A stretch of 64,000 bases of DNA, from contig JAJYWC010000003.1 in assembly GCA_021791695.1 (NCBI GenBank), positions 1 to 64,000 of the forward strand, read 5' to 3'. Of this stretch, positions 16,029-24,991 are shown piece after piece. How positions within the stretch are numbered: position 1 is the stretch's first letter; each line of letters starts with the position of its first letter. Made by a program: the position numbers and the translations under genes. Source of the stretch: an archaeon. GTDB taxonomy: Archaea; Thermoproteota; Nitrososphaeria; Nitrososphaerales; Gagatemarchaeaceae. The notes under the pieces are model-generated. The model ran no database searches and was not told where the DNA came from. It worked only from the letters and a program-made list of their open reading frames with translations.

Positions 16029-17156
16029 CTAGCCGCAGACGGTAGAGATGAACCTGCCGTAGGCGGAGACGGCAGCCTTCAGTTGCGATACCGCGACGAA
16101 CTCGTCGTAGATGTGGGCCTGCTTTATGCTCCCTGGCCCGAGCACGATACTCGGGATGCCGAGCTTCGTATAGTCCGCCGCCTCGGTGGCATAGGCCGCG
16201 ATGGTCGACGGAGAACCCGTTATCGCTTCCGCGAGCTTGACCACCTCGTCTTTCGCGCCGATGGACAAAGGAGCGGTTTCGTAGAGCACCTCGATGTCTG
16301 CGGTGAAGGACCTGTCCTTCCTGCGGATCGACTCCATGACTGCGGTCAGGCCGTCGAGGATGGTCCTGCTCTCGATTCCGGGGACGGTCCTGCCGTCCAT
16401 CGTCAGCACGCACGAGGCGGGAATCACGTTGCTCTTGGTGCCCCCCTGTATGATAGTCGGAGTCAGGATGGCGTGGCCAAGGTCGGGGTCCTCTGCCTTG
16501 GCGAGCTCCTTCCTCAGGGCCTGGAGCGCTTCCACGAACATGACGGCCTTCTCAATCGAGTTGACGCCCAGCGACGGGTCGCTCGAGTGCGCAGGCTTGC
16601 CGTGGAACTCCACCTTGGTGACCAGGCTTCCCCTGTGCCCCCGCACAGGGCTCATCTCGGTCGGCTCTCCGACGACGCCGCACCGCGCCTTGAGGCCCTC
16701 CAGCTTCCCAGCCCCTATCATTACCCTGAGCCCATCGTAGCCTATCTCCTCTCCCCCCGTGCCCACGAAGGAGAGCGACCGCTTCAGCTTCTTGCGCCTG
16801 GCCGACGCGATGGCCACGAGCATGGCTGCCACCCCTCCCTTCATATCCGCCGCGCCACGGCCGTACACCTTGCCGTCTCTCACCCTACCCTCGAAGGGAG
16901 GAGAGGACCAGGCGGAGGCATCACCGGGGGGCACGACGTCTATGTGCCCCGCGAGCATCAGGCCCGGTGAGTCCCCGGGGAAGGTCGCGACGACGTTGGC
17001 CCGGCCGGACGCAAACCTGTAGACCTCTACGGACGAGCCCTCGACGTGAAGGTCCTTCAGGAAGTCTCTGATGTATCGGGCGCATTTTTCCTCGTTGCCC
17101 GGAGGGGAGACAGTGTCGAAACCTATCAGCGACTGGGTGAGCTGCGTCTCGTCCAT
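16029..17156 (-). CDS. M20 family metallohydrolase (ArgE/DapE type)
   Basis: 375 residues. Metal-site motifs are GHIDVVPPGD (first His/Asp), YGRGAADMKGG and TGGEEIGYDG (Glu pair). The dimerisation domain holds HRGSLVTKVEFHGKPAHSS. The family removes acyl groups from acetylornithine, succinyl-diaminopimelate or related lysine and arginine intermediates, or acts as a carboxypeptidase. No biosynthetic neighbours narrow the substrate. Confidence 0.82.
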   Translation of the reverse strand: MDETQLTQSLIGFDTVSPPGNEEKCARYIRDFLKDLHVEGSSVEVYRFASGRANVVATFPGDSPGLMLAGHIDVVPPGDASAWSSPPFEGRVRDGKVYGRGAADMKGGVAAMLVAIASARRKKLKRSLSFVGTGGEEIGYDGLRVMIGAGKLEGLKARCGVVGEPTEMSPVRGHRGSLVTKVEFHGKPAHSSDPSLGVNSIEKAVMFVEALQALRKELAKAEDPDLGHAILTPTIIQGGTKSNVIPASCVLTMDGRTVPGIESRTILDGLTAVMESIRRKDRSFTADIEVLYETAPLSIGAKDEVVKLAEAITGSPSTIAAYATEAADYTKLGIPSIVLGPGSIKQAHIYDEFVAVSQLKAAVSAYGRFISTVCG

Positions 17157-17234
17157 GCTTGGAAGGACTAGAGAGTAGCTAAATGAAGCTCGCGGATGCT
17201 AAGTTAAAGCACCTGTCCGGAGGTATTCGGCGGG

Positions 17235-18014
17235 ATGAGCCGGGCCATAAGCGTCAGACGTGTGACCATAGAGTATGACGGCAAGAGGGCCCTGCAGGGT
17301 CTCGACTGGAGCGTGCGGTCCGGCGAGAGCTGGGCGGTCGTGGGACCGAACGGCGCCGGAAAGACCACCCTCATGAGCCTCCTGAACGGATACAGGTGGC
17401 CCACGCAGGGCACGGTGGAAGTGCTGGGGATGAGGTTCGGCGAGTGCGACCTCAGGGAGCTGAGGACCAGGATCGGGATGGTGAGCTCGTTCCTCGAGTC
17501 TTGGGTGCGAGGGGACGAACGTGTCATAGAGTTGGTGGTGAGCGGCAAGTATGGCTCGACGAGGCTGTGGACGAGGGTCACCGCCGCCGAAAGGCGAAGG
17601 GCGATGTCTCTCCTGAGGGTGCTGGGTTGCGAGGACCTGGCGGGGAAGAAGTCCAGGGAGCTCTCCCAGGGGGAGCGGCAGAGGGTCATGATTGCGAGGA
17701 CTCTCATGGCTGACGCCGAGCTGCTCATCCTCGATGAGCCGTGCGAGGGGCTAGACCTGGGGGCGCGCGAGAAGTTCCTGGGTGGCCTGTCGAGGCTGGC
17801 CAAGGCGAAGCTGACGACCATGGTCTACGTCACGCACCGGACCGACGAGATCCCGGAGGGCTTCAACCACGCGATGATCCTCAAGGAGGGGAAGGCGCTC
17901 GCGGCGGGCAGGATCGAGAAGACCCTCACCTCCGAGAACCTGAGCGAATGCTATAACCTGCCCGTCCGTCTCGAAAGACTCGGCGGCAGGTACTACACTC
18001 TGATCGACGCGTGA
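17235..18014 (+). CDS. ABC transporter-type ATPase
   Basis: 259 residues with Walker A GPNGAGKTT, signature LSQGERQR, Walker B LLILDEP and the switch His in YVTHRTDEI. No permease or binding protein lies nearby, so it resembles stand-alone cytoplasmic ABC ATPases of the ModF-like kind. A GGAGGT lies about 10 bases before the ATG, one of the few clear ribosome-binding sites here. It is followed after about 50 bases by the PAC2 gene. Confidence 0.8.
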   Translation: MSRAISVRRVTIEYDGKRALQGLDWSVRSGESWAVVGPNGAGKTTLMSLLNGYRWPTQGTVEVLGMRFGECDLRELRTRIGMVSSFLESWVRGDERVIELVVSGKYGSTRLWTRVTAAERRRAMSLLRVLGCEDLAGKKSRELSQGERQRVMIARTLMADAELLILDEPCEGLDLGAREKFLGGLSRLAKAKLTTMVYVTHRTDEIPEGFNHAMILKEGKALAAGRIEKTLTSENLSECYNLPVRLERLGGRYYTLIDA

Positions 18015-18066
18015 CTTCCGACCAATGCCCTTTTATCTTCAGCGGGGCTGGTCGAGCCGAACCGTG

Positions 18067-18816
18067 ATGTGGGAGATGATCGAGGAGGACGCAAGGCCGG
18101 AGCTGAAGGACCCGGTCCTGCTCGTTTCTCTGTCGACGAGCATCCAGCAGTACAAGGCGCTCTACTCGCAGGCCAGGGAGCTCGGCAAGTTCATGCTGAA
18201 GAGCATGAAGTTCGAGAAGTTCGCGACGCTCTACTCCTCGGCCATGCCGCCTCTCGTAATGGTATCGGACGACGGGATAATCCGTCTCTCTTCAACGAGC
18301 TTCTACAGGTTCAGGGCGGACAGGGACGTGGTACTCCTGGCTGGTGACGCCTCTCCCGTTGAGCACCAGTACGAGTACTGCGAGTCTGTCCTGGGTTACG
18401 CAGAGAAGCTCGGCGTCCGCAGGGTGGTCTCGGTCGGGACCAGATGGACGGAGGAGGCCGGGTCCCCGGTCGCCTCGCCCGCGGTGAAGGGTTTCGCGAC
18501 CGACGGGAATGGCGTCGAGGAGCTGGAGAAACTCGGGGTGGAGATAATCAGGGACGAGCCGGCACCATACTTCGCGTCACTGGTCGTGGCGCTGGCGCAG
18601 AAACACGGGATGAGAGGGTACAAGCTCTCCGTGGACCACGGGGAACCCACGCCTCACCCGCTGTCGGTAATGCAGCTGCTTTCGGTGCTCCAGAAGATGC
18701 TGGGCTTCGAGGTGGAGACCACCCATCTGGGCGAGGTGGCCAACAAGATAGCGGCGAACCTGGAGGGCGGCAACGGCACCGGCTCGCCTCCGAGAAGACC
18801 CGACATATACGGATAG
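18067..18816 (+). CDS. PAC2 family protein (proteasome assembly chaperone-like)
   Basis: About 249 residues from ATG 18067, placed 30-odd bases after the TATA-like TTTTATCTT; the frame also has an ATG at 18025 that lies before this promoter. Central segments (VVLLAGDASPVEHQYEYCES, then GVRRVVSVGTRW) and the Pro-His-Pro region near the end match the PAC2 fold. Archaeal relatives (PbaA type) bind HbYX-like tails and may act with the proteasome. Confidence 0.75.
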   Translation: MWEMIEEDARPELKDPVLLVSLSTSIQQYKALYSQARELGKFMLKSMKFEKFATLYSSAMPPLVMVSDDGIIRLSSTSFYRFRADRDVVLLAGDASPVEHQYEYCESVLGYAEKLGVRRVVSVGTRWTEEAGSPVASPAVKGFATDGNGVEELEKLGVEIIRDEPAPYFASLVVALAQKHGMRGYKLSVDHGEPTPHPLSVMQLLSVLQKMLGFEVETTHLGEVANKIAANLEGGNGTGSPPRRPDIYG

Positions 18817-18847
18817 TCATAAATAGACGGCGGCGGTCGCGATTTTC

Positions 18848-19183
18848 ATGTCCACAGAAGAGGTCGACCTGAAGGAGGTCCAGAAACAGCTCTCCAAGGT
18901 CATCGACCCCGAGATAGGAGTGCCTATCGTCGAGATGAACCTCATCGAGAAGCTCGACATACAGGGAGGGAACGTCGATATCCTGTATCACGCCACGACT
19001 CCATACTGCCCACCGATATTCGCCCTGAAGATTTCGCAGGACATGAAGAGCAGCGTCGAGCAGGTCAAGGGAGTGAAGAGCGTCAAGGTCACCGTGAGCG
19101 GTCACTATCTGGCGGACGCGGTCAACAGGCAGGTCAACAAGCCGGCGGCCTCGCCGCCCGCGGCGCCTTCGGCACCTCAGTAG
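18848..19183 (+). CDS. DUF59/MIP18 family protein (Fe-S assembly type)
   Basis: 111 residues. VIDPEIGVPIVEMNLIEKL at 17-35 is the hallmark of DUF59 (SufT/PaaD/MIP18) proteins, which help mature Fe-S proteins. The YHATTPYCPP segment holds the conserved Cys. The C-terminus ends in an Ala/Pro-rich tail. A TCATAAATAG element lies about 27 bases upstream. Confidence 0.8.
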   Translation: MSTEEVDLKEVQKQLSKVIDPEIGVPIVEMNLIEKLDIQGGNVDILYHATTPYCPPIFALKISQDMKSSVEQVKGVKSVKVTVSGHYLADAVNRQVNKPAASPPAAPSAPQ

Positions 19184-19199
19184 ACGGCAAACGACCCTC

Positions 19200-19493
19200 T
19201 TGTCACCGGACCCCCGACTACTGGATCTAGAGCGGGCGTTCGGCGAGCTGAAGGAGGCGGTCGTGGGTCCCGTCCAGCGCCAGGTCGTGCTGAGGGCGAT
19301 GTTTAGAGTGAACGACGAGCTGGGCCGGCTCGCTAGGGGCGAGGGCCAGCTGCGCGGCCGGCTTACAGGCATCCAGGCGCTCCTCAACGCGGTCACCATC
19401 GAAGTGAAGAGAGGCGACGCGGCGAAAGCGAGGGATGCGTTCGCGAGGGCGGAAGAGGCGCTCCGGGACCTCAGGGACGACCTGAGCCGTTGA
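19200..19493 (+). CDS. Small helical protein, unknown
   Basis: 97 residues from TTG 19200, 16 bases after the DUF59 stop, so probably in the same transcript. The sequence is almost wholly helical and highly charged, with an Arg/Ala-rich C-terminus (FARAEEALRDLRDDLSR). There are no Cys or His clusters and no known motif. Confidence 0.5.
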   Translation: MSPDPRLLDLERAFGELKEAVVGPVQRQVVLRAMFRVNDELGRLARGEGQLRGRLTGIQALLNAVTIEVKRGDAAKARDAFARAEEALRDLRDDLSR

Positions 19494-19537
19494 CCGCCAA
19501 GAAAGAATTTTATATTAACCGAAGGTCTGAAGATCGA

Positions 19538-19972
19538 TTGAAAGGAAGCCCCTACAGCGATTACGTGGTCGTCAAGGTGGGGGAGGTAGGGTTCGCCGAC
19601 ACCAACGGGGTCGAGGGGGTGGTCTCCCTGAAGGCCGGCGACCAGAGGAGCTTCGTGATGCGCGCCTTCTCCGGGGAGACCGCGATGCACATGCAGCGGT
19701 TCGTCCGCGGGGACAGGTCGTCTGTCCCCTCGCTCTTCAACATGCTCGAAGAGTTCGCCGAGAAAGAGGGACTTCATCTGGCCGGGGTTGAGGTCTATCC
19801 TTCGGGGCAGGTCCTCCGTGCGGACCTACAGTTCATCGGCAGGGGGAAGGAGGTCCTCATGCGAGGATATCGTGCCTCGGACTCGATAGCGCTCGCGCTC
19901 TTCTACGACGCTCCGATAATGCTCCACAGGTCGCTGCTCGAGTCGGAGAAGCAGGAAGGGCCAGAGGTCTAG
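19538..19972 (+). CDS. DUF151 / bifunctional nuclease-domain protein
   Basis: 144 residues from TTG 19538. This start was chosen because TTTATATTAA at 19508-19517 is a good TATA box centred about 25 bases upstream; the longer frame begins before it. The segments VEVYPSGQVLRADLQF and RGYRASDSIALAL with a terminal YDAPI are the DUF151 signatures. Plant and bacterial members are reported to cut DNA or RNA; the role of archaeal ones is unknown. Confidence 0.75.
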   Translation: MKGSPYSDYVVVKVGEVGFADTNGVEGVVSLKAGDQRSFVMRAFSGETAMHMQRFVRGDRSSVPSLFNMLEEFAEKEGLHLAGVEVYPSGQVLRADLQFIGRGKEVLMRGYRASDSIALALFYDAPIMLHRSLLESEKQEGPEV

Positions 19973-20020
19973 CACCTCTCGAAAGTTATAAATCTCCTAG
20001 CAGCCCGATACGGTACAGTC

Positions 20021-20378
20021 TTGGTGAAGGTATCGTTCAAGCCTTACGATGAGTTGGTCATACACGAGTATCAGAAGTTCAACCTCGACGACATGGTAAG
20101 GCTCCGGTGCACGGGGATGCAGGTGGGGAGCATCGCACCGAACTTCCAGCGGGCCGACGGCCTCGTGCTCTGGAGAGAACCCTTCCCTCAGGAACGAAGA
20201 GATGACCAGGGAGAACCTCGACGGCCGCGTGCACTGGCTGTGGGTGTCGTACAGCGAGATGCCGGAGTTCCGGCCGAGCATGACCTTCAAGGAGACGAGC
20301 GTGACCATCCCGATAATCAACGTGAGCGACAATCCGGTCTTCAGCAGCGCGGCGAAGTGGCTGAAGGAAAGGGGATGA
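20021..20378 (+). pseudogene. Conserved hypothetical protein, frameshifted
   Basis: The start at TTG 20021 follows GTTATAAATC by about 30 bases. Codons to about 20175 read convincingly (PYDELVIHEYQKFN). The frame then turns into low-quality sequence, while the +1 frame continues with NEEMTRENLDGRVHWLWVSY and ends KWLKERG at TGA 20376. Removing one C from the CCC at about 20180 joins them into a protein of about 118 residues. It is either a real frameshift or a base-calling error. Function is unknown. Confidence 0.6.
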
Positions 20379-20430
20379 ACCGGTCGGACCGCTCCTTCCG
20401 GCGACACGACGACGCGACCGGGAGAAGCAC

Positions 20431-21432
20431 TTGGAACTGAGATTGGGGAAGCTTCCCCCCGAGATCCTGGAGAGGTACCTGCTGGGCATGACGGGAGCCC
20501 CCTCGAAGGACCTCGCGGTTGCACCCTCGCTCGGAGTGGACTTCGGTGTGGTCAAGCACGGGGACACGAGGTTGATCGTCTCCTCGGACCCCGTCACAGG
20601 GGTGAAGGAGAGGGTCGGATGGTACGCGGTCAACGTGAGCGCTAACGACGTAGCGACCAGCGGGAACAGGCCTCAGTTCCTCCAATCGATAATTCTGCTG
20701 CCGGAGCACTCATCGGTGGAGGACGTGGCAGCCATGTCCTCCGAGATGCACAAGACCGCCTCCGACCTCGGGATAACCATCGTCGGCGGGCACACCGAAC
20801 TCACGCCGGGCCTGAGGAGGCCCATAGTCATCACGACTGCGTTCGCGTTCGCCTCAGCCTACGTGACCGCAGCGGGCGCCAGGGACGGTGACTCGGTGAT
20901 GGTCACGAAGACGGCCGGGGTCGAGGGGACGGCCATCTGTGCGTCCGAGTCCAGGCTCGTCGCGAGGAAGATGGGGCCGAAGGCCGTCGCTGCCGCCCGC
21001 GGGTACATCGACAGGATGAGCGTCGTGGACGAGGCGGTCTCGGCCTACGGTACGGGCGCAGTCCACGCCATGCACGACTGCACGGAAGGCGGCGTCCTCG
21101 GTGCCGTCTACGAGATGTCGCGTGCAGCGGGACTCGGCTTCGAGCTGCGAGAGGGCGACGTGCCGGTCGGGAAGGAGACTGAGGCAGTCTGCTCCCTGCT
21201 GAAGCTCGACCCTCTCCGGCTCATCAGCTCCGGGACGCTGCTGATATCGGTGGAGCGCGGCAGGGAGCGCGAAGTGGCAGATGCCGTCCGGGAAGCCGGT
21301 TCGAAGGCCACGGTGGTGGGCACGTTCCGGAAGGGGGGCAGGCTCCTCGTCAGAAGAGGAGGCAGCGTCGAGAAGGTGACGGACGCGCCGACAGACGAGC
21401 TCTGGAAGCTCATCGGGAACAGGGGAATCTGA
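20431..21432 (+). CDS. AIR synthase-related / HypE-like protein
   Basis: 333 residues. The pattern VNVSANDVATSGNRPQF, GGHTELTP and DCTEGGVLGAVYEM is that of the PurM/HypE/ThiL ATP-binding superfamily, closest in layout to HypE-like proteins. The C-terminus lacks the Cys tail that HypE uses for cyanyl transfer, and no hydrogenase genes are nearby, so a hydrogenase role is doubtful. The start is a TTG. Confidence 0.7.
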   Translation: MELRLGKLPPEILERYLLGMTGAPSKDLAVAPSLGVDFGVVKHGDTRLIVSSDPVTGVKERVGWYAVNVSANDVATSGNRPQFLQSIILLPEHSSVEDVAAMSSEMHKTASDLGITIVGGHTELTPGLRRPIVITTAFAFASAYVTAAGARDGDSVMVTKTAGVEGTAICASESRLVARKMGPKAVAAARGYIDRMSVVDEAVSAYGTGAVHAMHDCTEGGVLGAVYEMSRAAGLGFELREGDVPVGKETEAVCSLLKLDPLRLISSGTLLISVERGREREVADAVREAGSKATVVGTFRKGGRLLVRRGGSVEKVTDAPTDELWKLIGNRGI

Positions 21433-21440
21433 ATGAGGTC

Positions 21441-21659
21441 TCAGCCGCGGGCCCTCAGGTAGAGCGTGAGGCCGACGAGCGCGACCATCGCGACGACCAT
21501 CAGCAGGAGGGTAAGCGACCTGAAGTTCCGCATGCGCCTCTGTGCTTTCTCGTCCATCTCCTCGTGCTCGGTGGAGCAGTAGTTCTTGCTGGGGGAGATC
21601 GAGACGCCGCAGACCGGACAGTGCTTGTGGTTCGGCACGACCCCGCTGGGCTTTGACAA
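21441..21659 (-). CDS. DUF2116-like zinc ribbon with one membrane helix
   Basis: 72 residues: CPVCGVSISPSKNYCSTEHE is a treble-clef type zinc site near the N-terminus, and residues 50-68 are a membrane helix (LLLMVVAMVALVGLTLYL). This layout is common in small archaeal tail-anchored proteins of unknown role. Confidence 0.7.
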   Translation of the reverse strand: MSKPSGVVPNHKHCPVCGVSISPSKNYCSTEHEEMDEKAQRRMRNFRSLTLLLMVVAMVALVGLTLYLRARG

Positions 21660-21696
21660 CGAGACAGAACCCGGGAGGTCTCGGTTTATAGTTTTC

Positions 21697-22125
21697 TCAG
21701 GGGGGCGGCGCCTGGAGTCGAGCGATCGTGGTGGAGACCTTGTCGATGTACTCTTCGAGCCGCGCTAGGATCGTCCTCGAGGTTATCACCCCGACGACCT
21801 TGCCCTGCTGCACGACGAGCACCCGCCTGACGCCCTTCTCCGTCATTATCCTGGCCACGCCCTCGATGCCCTCGTTGGCGGAGACCGAGATCGGCCCTCC
21901 GCTCATGATTTCCCGGAGCACGACCTTCGATGTCTCTTTGCCCTCTGCGACCACCTTGGAGAGATAATCCCACTCAGTCACGATCCCCTCCGGCTTGCCC
22001 TCCGTCACGACCACGACGTACCCCTGCCGCTTGTCCCTCATCAGACGTGCCGCCTCGAGCGCGTTGGTGTCTGGCGGAAGGCACAGGAAGGTCGGTTCGA
22101 CGACGTCCTTTGCGTAGAGGACCAT
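21697..22125 (-). CDS. CBS-domain pair protein
   Basis: 142 residues with two CBS motifs (about 8-65 and 75-135), recognisable from KRQGYVVVVTEGKPEGIVTE and KGVRRVLVVQQGKVVGVITS. CBS pairs bind adenosine nucleotides and regulate partners. The ATG at 22125 overlaps the MFS stop (TGATG), so it is coupled to that transporter and may sense energy state for it. The longer frame upstream is inside the MFS gene and is not real. Confidence 0.85.
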   Translation of the reverse strand: MVLYAKDVVEPTFLCLPPDTNALEAARLMRDKRQGYVVVVTEGKPEGIVTEWDYLSKVVAEGKETSKVVLREIMSGGPISVSANEGIEGVARIMTEKGVRRVLVVQQGKVVGVITSRTILARLEEYIDKVSTTIARLQAPPP

Positions 22126-23576
22126 CAGCCCGAAAAGGACTCGTTGCGATAGATAACGGTTTCTTTGGGTCGCGAGCCGGTCTGGGACGCCGGGATGGCG
22201 GCCAGGAGGCTGAGGACGGCCATGACGATGAAGGCGAGATGCATGGCATCCACGAACAGCCCTATGCTCAGGGAACCCGACGGTGGAGCGACGCCGGCGA
22301 ATATGTCCTGAAGGGCGCTCAGGGGGACGCTCTCCCCGAATATCGCGAAGAGCACCCCGAGGCTCAGGAGCGACCCAACGCTGAACAGGGTCGAGGAGAC
22401 TCCCGAGGCGACACCCCTCTGTGCGGGAGGGACGGAGTTCATGATCGCGGCGACGTTGGGCGCGAAGAACATCCCCCCGCCCACGCCCGTAAGTATCATG
22501 GGGAGGACGAGCGTCGTGTATGGGACCCCGGAGGGCAGGGTCGAGAAGAAGAGGAACGAGACGGCCGAGAGGACCATCCCGAACGTCGTCAGGCGGCGCG
22601 GTCCGATGCGGTCCGAGAGATAGCCACTCAGCGGACCGATTATCACGAAGGCTATCGCAAATGGGAGGAGAAGTATCCCGGACTCGAGAGCGCTGTAGAG
22701 CAGCACGCCCTGGAAGTAGAACACGAGTATCAGCGAGAAGGAACTGCGGGAGATCGAGGTTAGCAGGTTCGCGAGCGCGCCAGCGGCGAAGGCGCGTATC
22801 CGGAACAGTCTCACGTCTATCATCGGGCTCTTCACCCTTGCCTCCACGAAAGCGAAGAGCCCCAGGGTGACCAGCCCACCGACCATGAGCAGGTCCTTGT
22901 CGTAGGACCACCCAGTTATCGCCGAGAGCGTAAGCCCGAGGAGGAAGACCAGCAGACCTCCCCCGAAGAGGACGTTCCCGAGCGGGTCGAGCCTCTCACC
23001 CACAGGTCTCGGGCCCAGGTCCTTCAGCTTCATGTACGCCCAGACCGTCGCGAAAATCCCGGGTGCCAGGTTGATCCAGAATATCGACCTCCATCCAAGC
23101 AGCGTGGTCAGGAAGCCCCCGCCCACAAGGCCTAGTATAGACCCTGCCACCCCGGCGATCTGGTTTATGCCGAGGGCCTTCCCTCTCTCGGTGACCGGGA
23201 ACGCGTCGGTCAGGATCGCTGCGTTGTTGGAGAGTATCAGGGCGGCGCCGACGCCCTGCACGAGCCTCATGAACACCAGGAACGTCCCATCGGGGGCGAC
23301 GCTGCAGAGGCCCGAGCCCACCGTGAACACCGCAAAGCCGAAGTTGTAGAGTCGCACCCTCCCGAAGATGTCTCCGAGCCTGCCGATCGTTAGCAGGGTC
23401 GTTGCGGTGACGAGAGTATATCCCATTATTATCCAGATCCCGTCGAAGACCGTTGTCCCTGGCAGCTGAGATGGCTTGAGCATCGTCGGGAGTGATATCA
23501 GCACGATGTTCGCGTCGAGCTGCGACATGAACGCGCCGATGGTGGTGTTAGTGAGGACCACGTACTTGTACTGCAA
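22125..23576 (-). CDS. MFS drug:H+ antiporter, DHA2 (EmrB/QacA) type
   Basis: 483 residues, about 14 membrane segments. The N-terminal FMSQLDANIVLISLPTM is the D1-type motif of the 14-helix family, GRLGDIFGRVRLYN is motif A, and RLVQGVGAALI is motif B. It probably exports toxic compounds. It is coupled to the downstream CBS protein. Confidence 0.85.
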   Translation of the reverse strand: MQYKYVVLTNTTIGAFMSQLDANIVLISLPTMLKPSQLPGTTVFDGIWIIMGYTLVTATTLLTIGRLGDIFGRVRLYNFGFAVFTVGSGLCSVAPDGTFLVFMRLVQGVGAALILSNNAAILTDAFPVTERGKALGINQIAGVAGSILGLVGGGFLTTLLGWRSIFWINLAPGIFATVWAYMKLKDLGPRPVGERLDPLGNVLFGGGLLVFLLGLTLSAITGWSYDKDLLMVGGLVTLGLFAFVEARVKSPMIDVRLFRIRAFAAGALANLLTSISRSSFSLILVFYFQGVLLYSALESGILLLPFAIAFVIIGPLSGYLSDRIGPRRLTTFGMVLSAVSFLFFSTLPSGVPYTTLVLPMILTGVGGGMFFAPNVAAIMNSVPPAQRGVASGVSSTLFSVGSLLSLGVLFAIFGESVPLSALQDIFAGVAPPSGSLSIGLFVDAMHLAFIVMAVLSLLAAIPASQTGSRPKETVIYRNESFSG

Positions 23577-23641
23577 CCACTCGCCTTCTTTCCCGCTCTC
23601 CTCAGACGAAATTCAGCCTGTATTTACCGATTTGATGGGAA

Positions 23642-24991
23642 TCAACGAACGACGGAGGACAAAGACTCGCCCACCGAGAGCACCCGCTCGTCCTCTCCTA
23701 CGTTCCCCACGACCTGGAGTCCGGTGGGAAGAGAGTCTCCGCGGGGTCGGGCCGGGACGCTCAGGGCCGGCAGGCCCGTAAGGTTGAACAGCTCGGTGTT
23801 CTTGAGCATGAGATACCTGAGGTATCCGGTCTCCTTCCCCACAACGTCGTCGATCCTGGGTGCCACGACCAGGCACGTAGGCATGAGCAGCGCATCCAGA
23901 CCCCTGAGCAGGCGCGCCATCGCCTGCCCGCACCTGACGCGCAGGTTGGTCGCATGTATGTATCGCAGCATCCCCATCTTCAGCCCGTTGTCCATCAGCG
24001 CCACGACGTCCTTGTGGAGCAGTTTGCGTGCTTCCGAGCGGAGAATCTTTTCGTAGAACCACGAAGCCTCCTTTAGGGTCAGGACGGCGCGCGCACGCGC
24101 GTAACTACCCATGCTCTCTTCCACGGGAACGTCCCTGACGTCGAAGTCACCGCTCCCCTTCAGGGCGTCGATAGCGTGCCAAAAGTCCTTCGAGACCTGC
24201 TTGTCCATCTCGTCCACGAAGTAGGTCGTGGGTATCCCGACCCTATGCTTCCGTCCCGGCAGAGGTCGCGAGCCCGTGATGGCCCTGAAACCGAGGGAGA
24301 GGTCTGCCATCGAGCGCGCGAACAGGCCGAGATGGTCGAGAGACCCGCTCAGCGGGAAGACGCCGTCCGTGCTCAGCAGCTCGAAGGAAGGCTTGAAGCC
24401 GCAGACGCCGTTGAGGGCCGCGGGGACCCGGACGGAGCCCCCCGTGTCGCTCCCTGTGCTGATGATCGCGCCCTTCGAGAGCCTGACCGAGACCGCTGAC
24501 CCGCCGCTGGAGCCTCCGGAGATGCGCGTCGGGTCGACCGCGTTGTGGATAGGTCCGTTCAATCCGCTGGTACCCATGACTCCGAGCGCGAGCTCGTGAA
24601 GGTTCGTCTTTCCGAGCGGTACCGACCCCGCCTCCAGCAGCTGGTCGACGACATCCGAGTTCGTCTGAGGTATGAAGTCGGAGAAGGCTTCTGAGCCGTT
24701 CGTCGTCGGGAACCCTCCGAGGAAGGTGTTGTCCTTGATCGTGAGCGGGACGCCGAAAAGCGGCGGAAGCTTGTGCCTGCTGCCAACCAACCGCTCGTCG
24801 AGGACCCTCGCTCTCGAGAGAGCGAGGCCATCGTCTCCGTCGAAGACGGTGATGAAGGCGTTGTGTCTCCCGCGATACTTGGAGATGTTCGCGAGCTCCT
24901 CTGAGACCCGCTCCTCGCAGGTCGTTCTGCCCTCCAGCAGGTCTTCGTGGAACGCGGCGATGCTCTTGCGGTCCTCCTCTTTCTTCATCAT
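23642..24991 (-). CDS. Amidase signature family hydrolase
   Basis: 449 residues from ATG 24991, which overlaps the TGA of the upstream surface-protein gene. The Ser-cisSer-Lys triad is visible: Lys86 (LTIKDN), cis-Ser at about 162 (SGGSSGGSA) and nucleophile Ser186 (SDTGGSVRVP). GatA-like enzymes share the fold, but no gatB or gatC is nearby, so a general amidase is more likely. Confidence 0.82.
   Translation of the reverse strand: MMKKEEDRKSIAAFHEDLLEGRTTCEERVSEELANISKYRGRHNAFITVFDGDDGLALSRARVLDERLVGSRHKLPPLFGVPLTIKDNTFLGGFPTTNGSEAFSDFIPQTNSDVVDQLLEAGSVPLGKTNLHELALGVMGTSGLNGPIHNAVDPTRISGGSSGGSAVSVRLSKGAIISTGSDTGGSVRVPAALNGVCGFKPSFELLSTDGVFPLSGSLDHLGLFARSMADLSLGFRAITGSRPLPGRKHRVGIPTTYFVDEMDKQVSKDFWHAIDALKGSGDFDVRDVPVEESMGSYARARAVLTLKEASWFYEKILRSEARKLLHKDVVALMDNGLKMGMLRYIHATNLRVRCGQAMARLLRGLDALLMPTCLVVAPRIDDVVGKETGYLRYLMLKNTELFNLTGLPALSVPARPRGDSLPTGLQVVGNVGEDERVLSVGESLSSVVR

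Noticed and set aside
18548-19777. Long minus-strand frame of 409 codons
   Set aside because: It runs antisense across the PAC2, DUF59 and following genes and has no protein-like composition; it is a shadow frame caused by high GC.
20431-21432. Hydrogenase maturation gene hypE
   Set aside because: The protein lacks the C-terminal Cys of HypE and no hydrogenase genes are nearby, so only the superfamily is assigned.
22126-22911. Upstream extension of the CBS protein frame
   Set aside because: This part lies inside the MFS transporter gene in another frame and is not protein-like.
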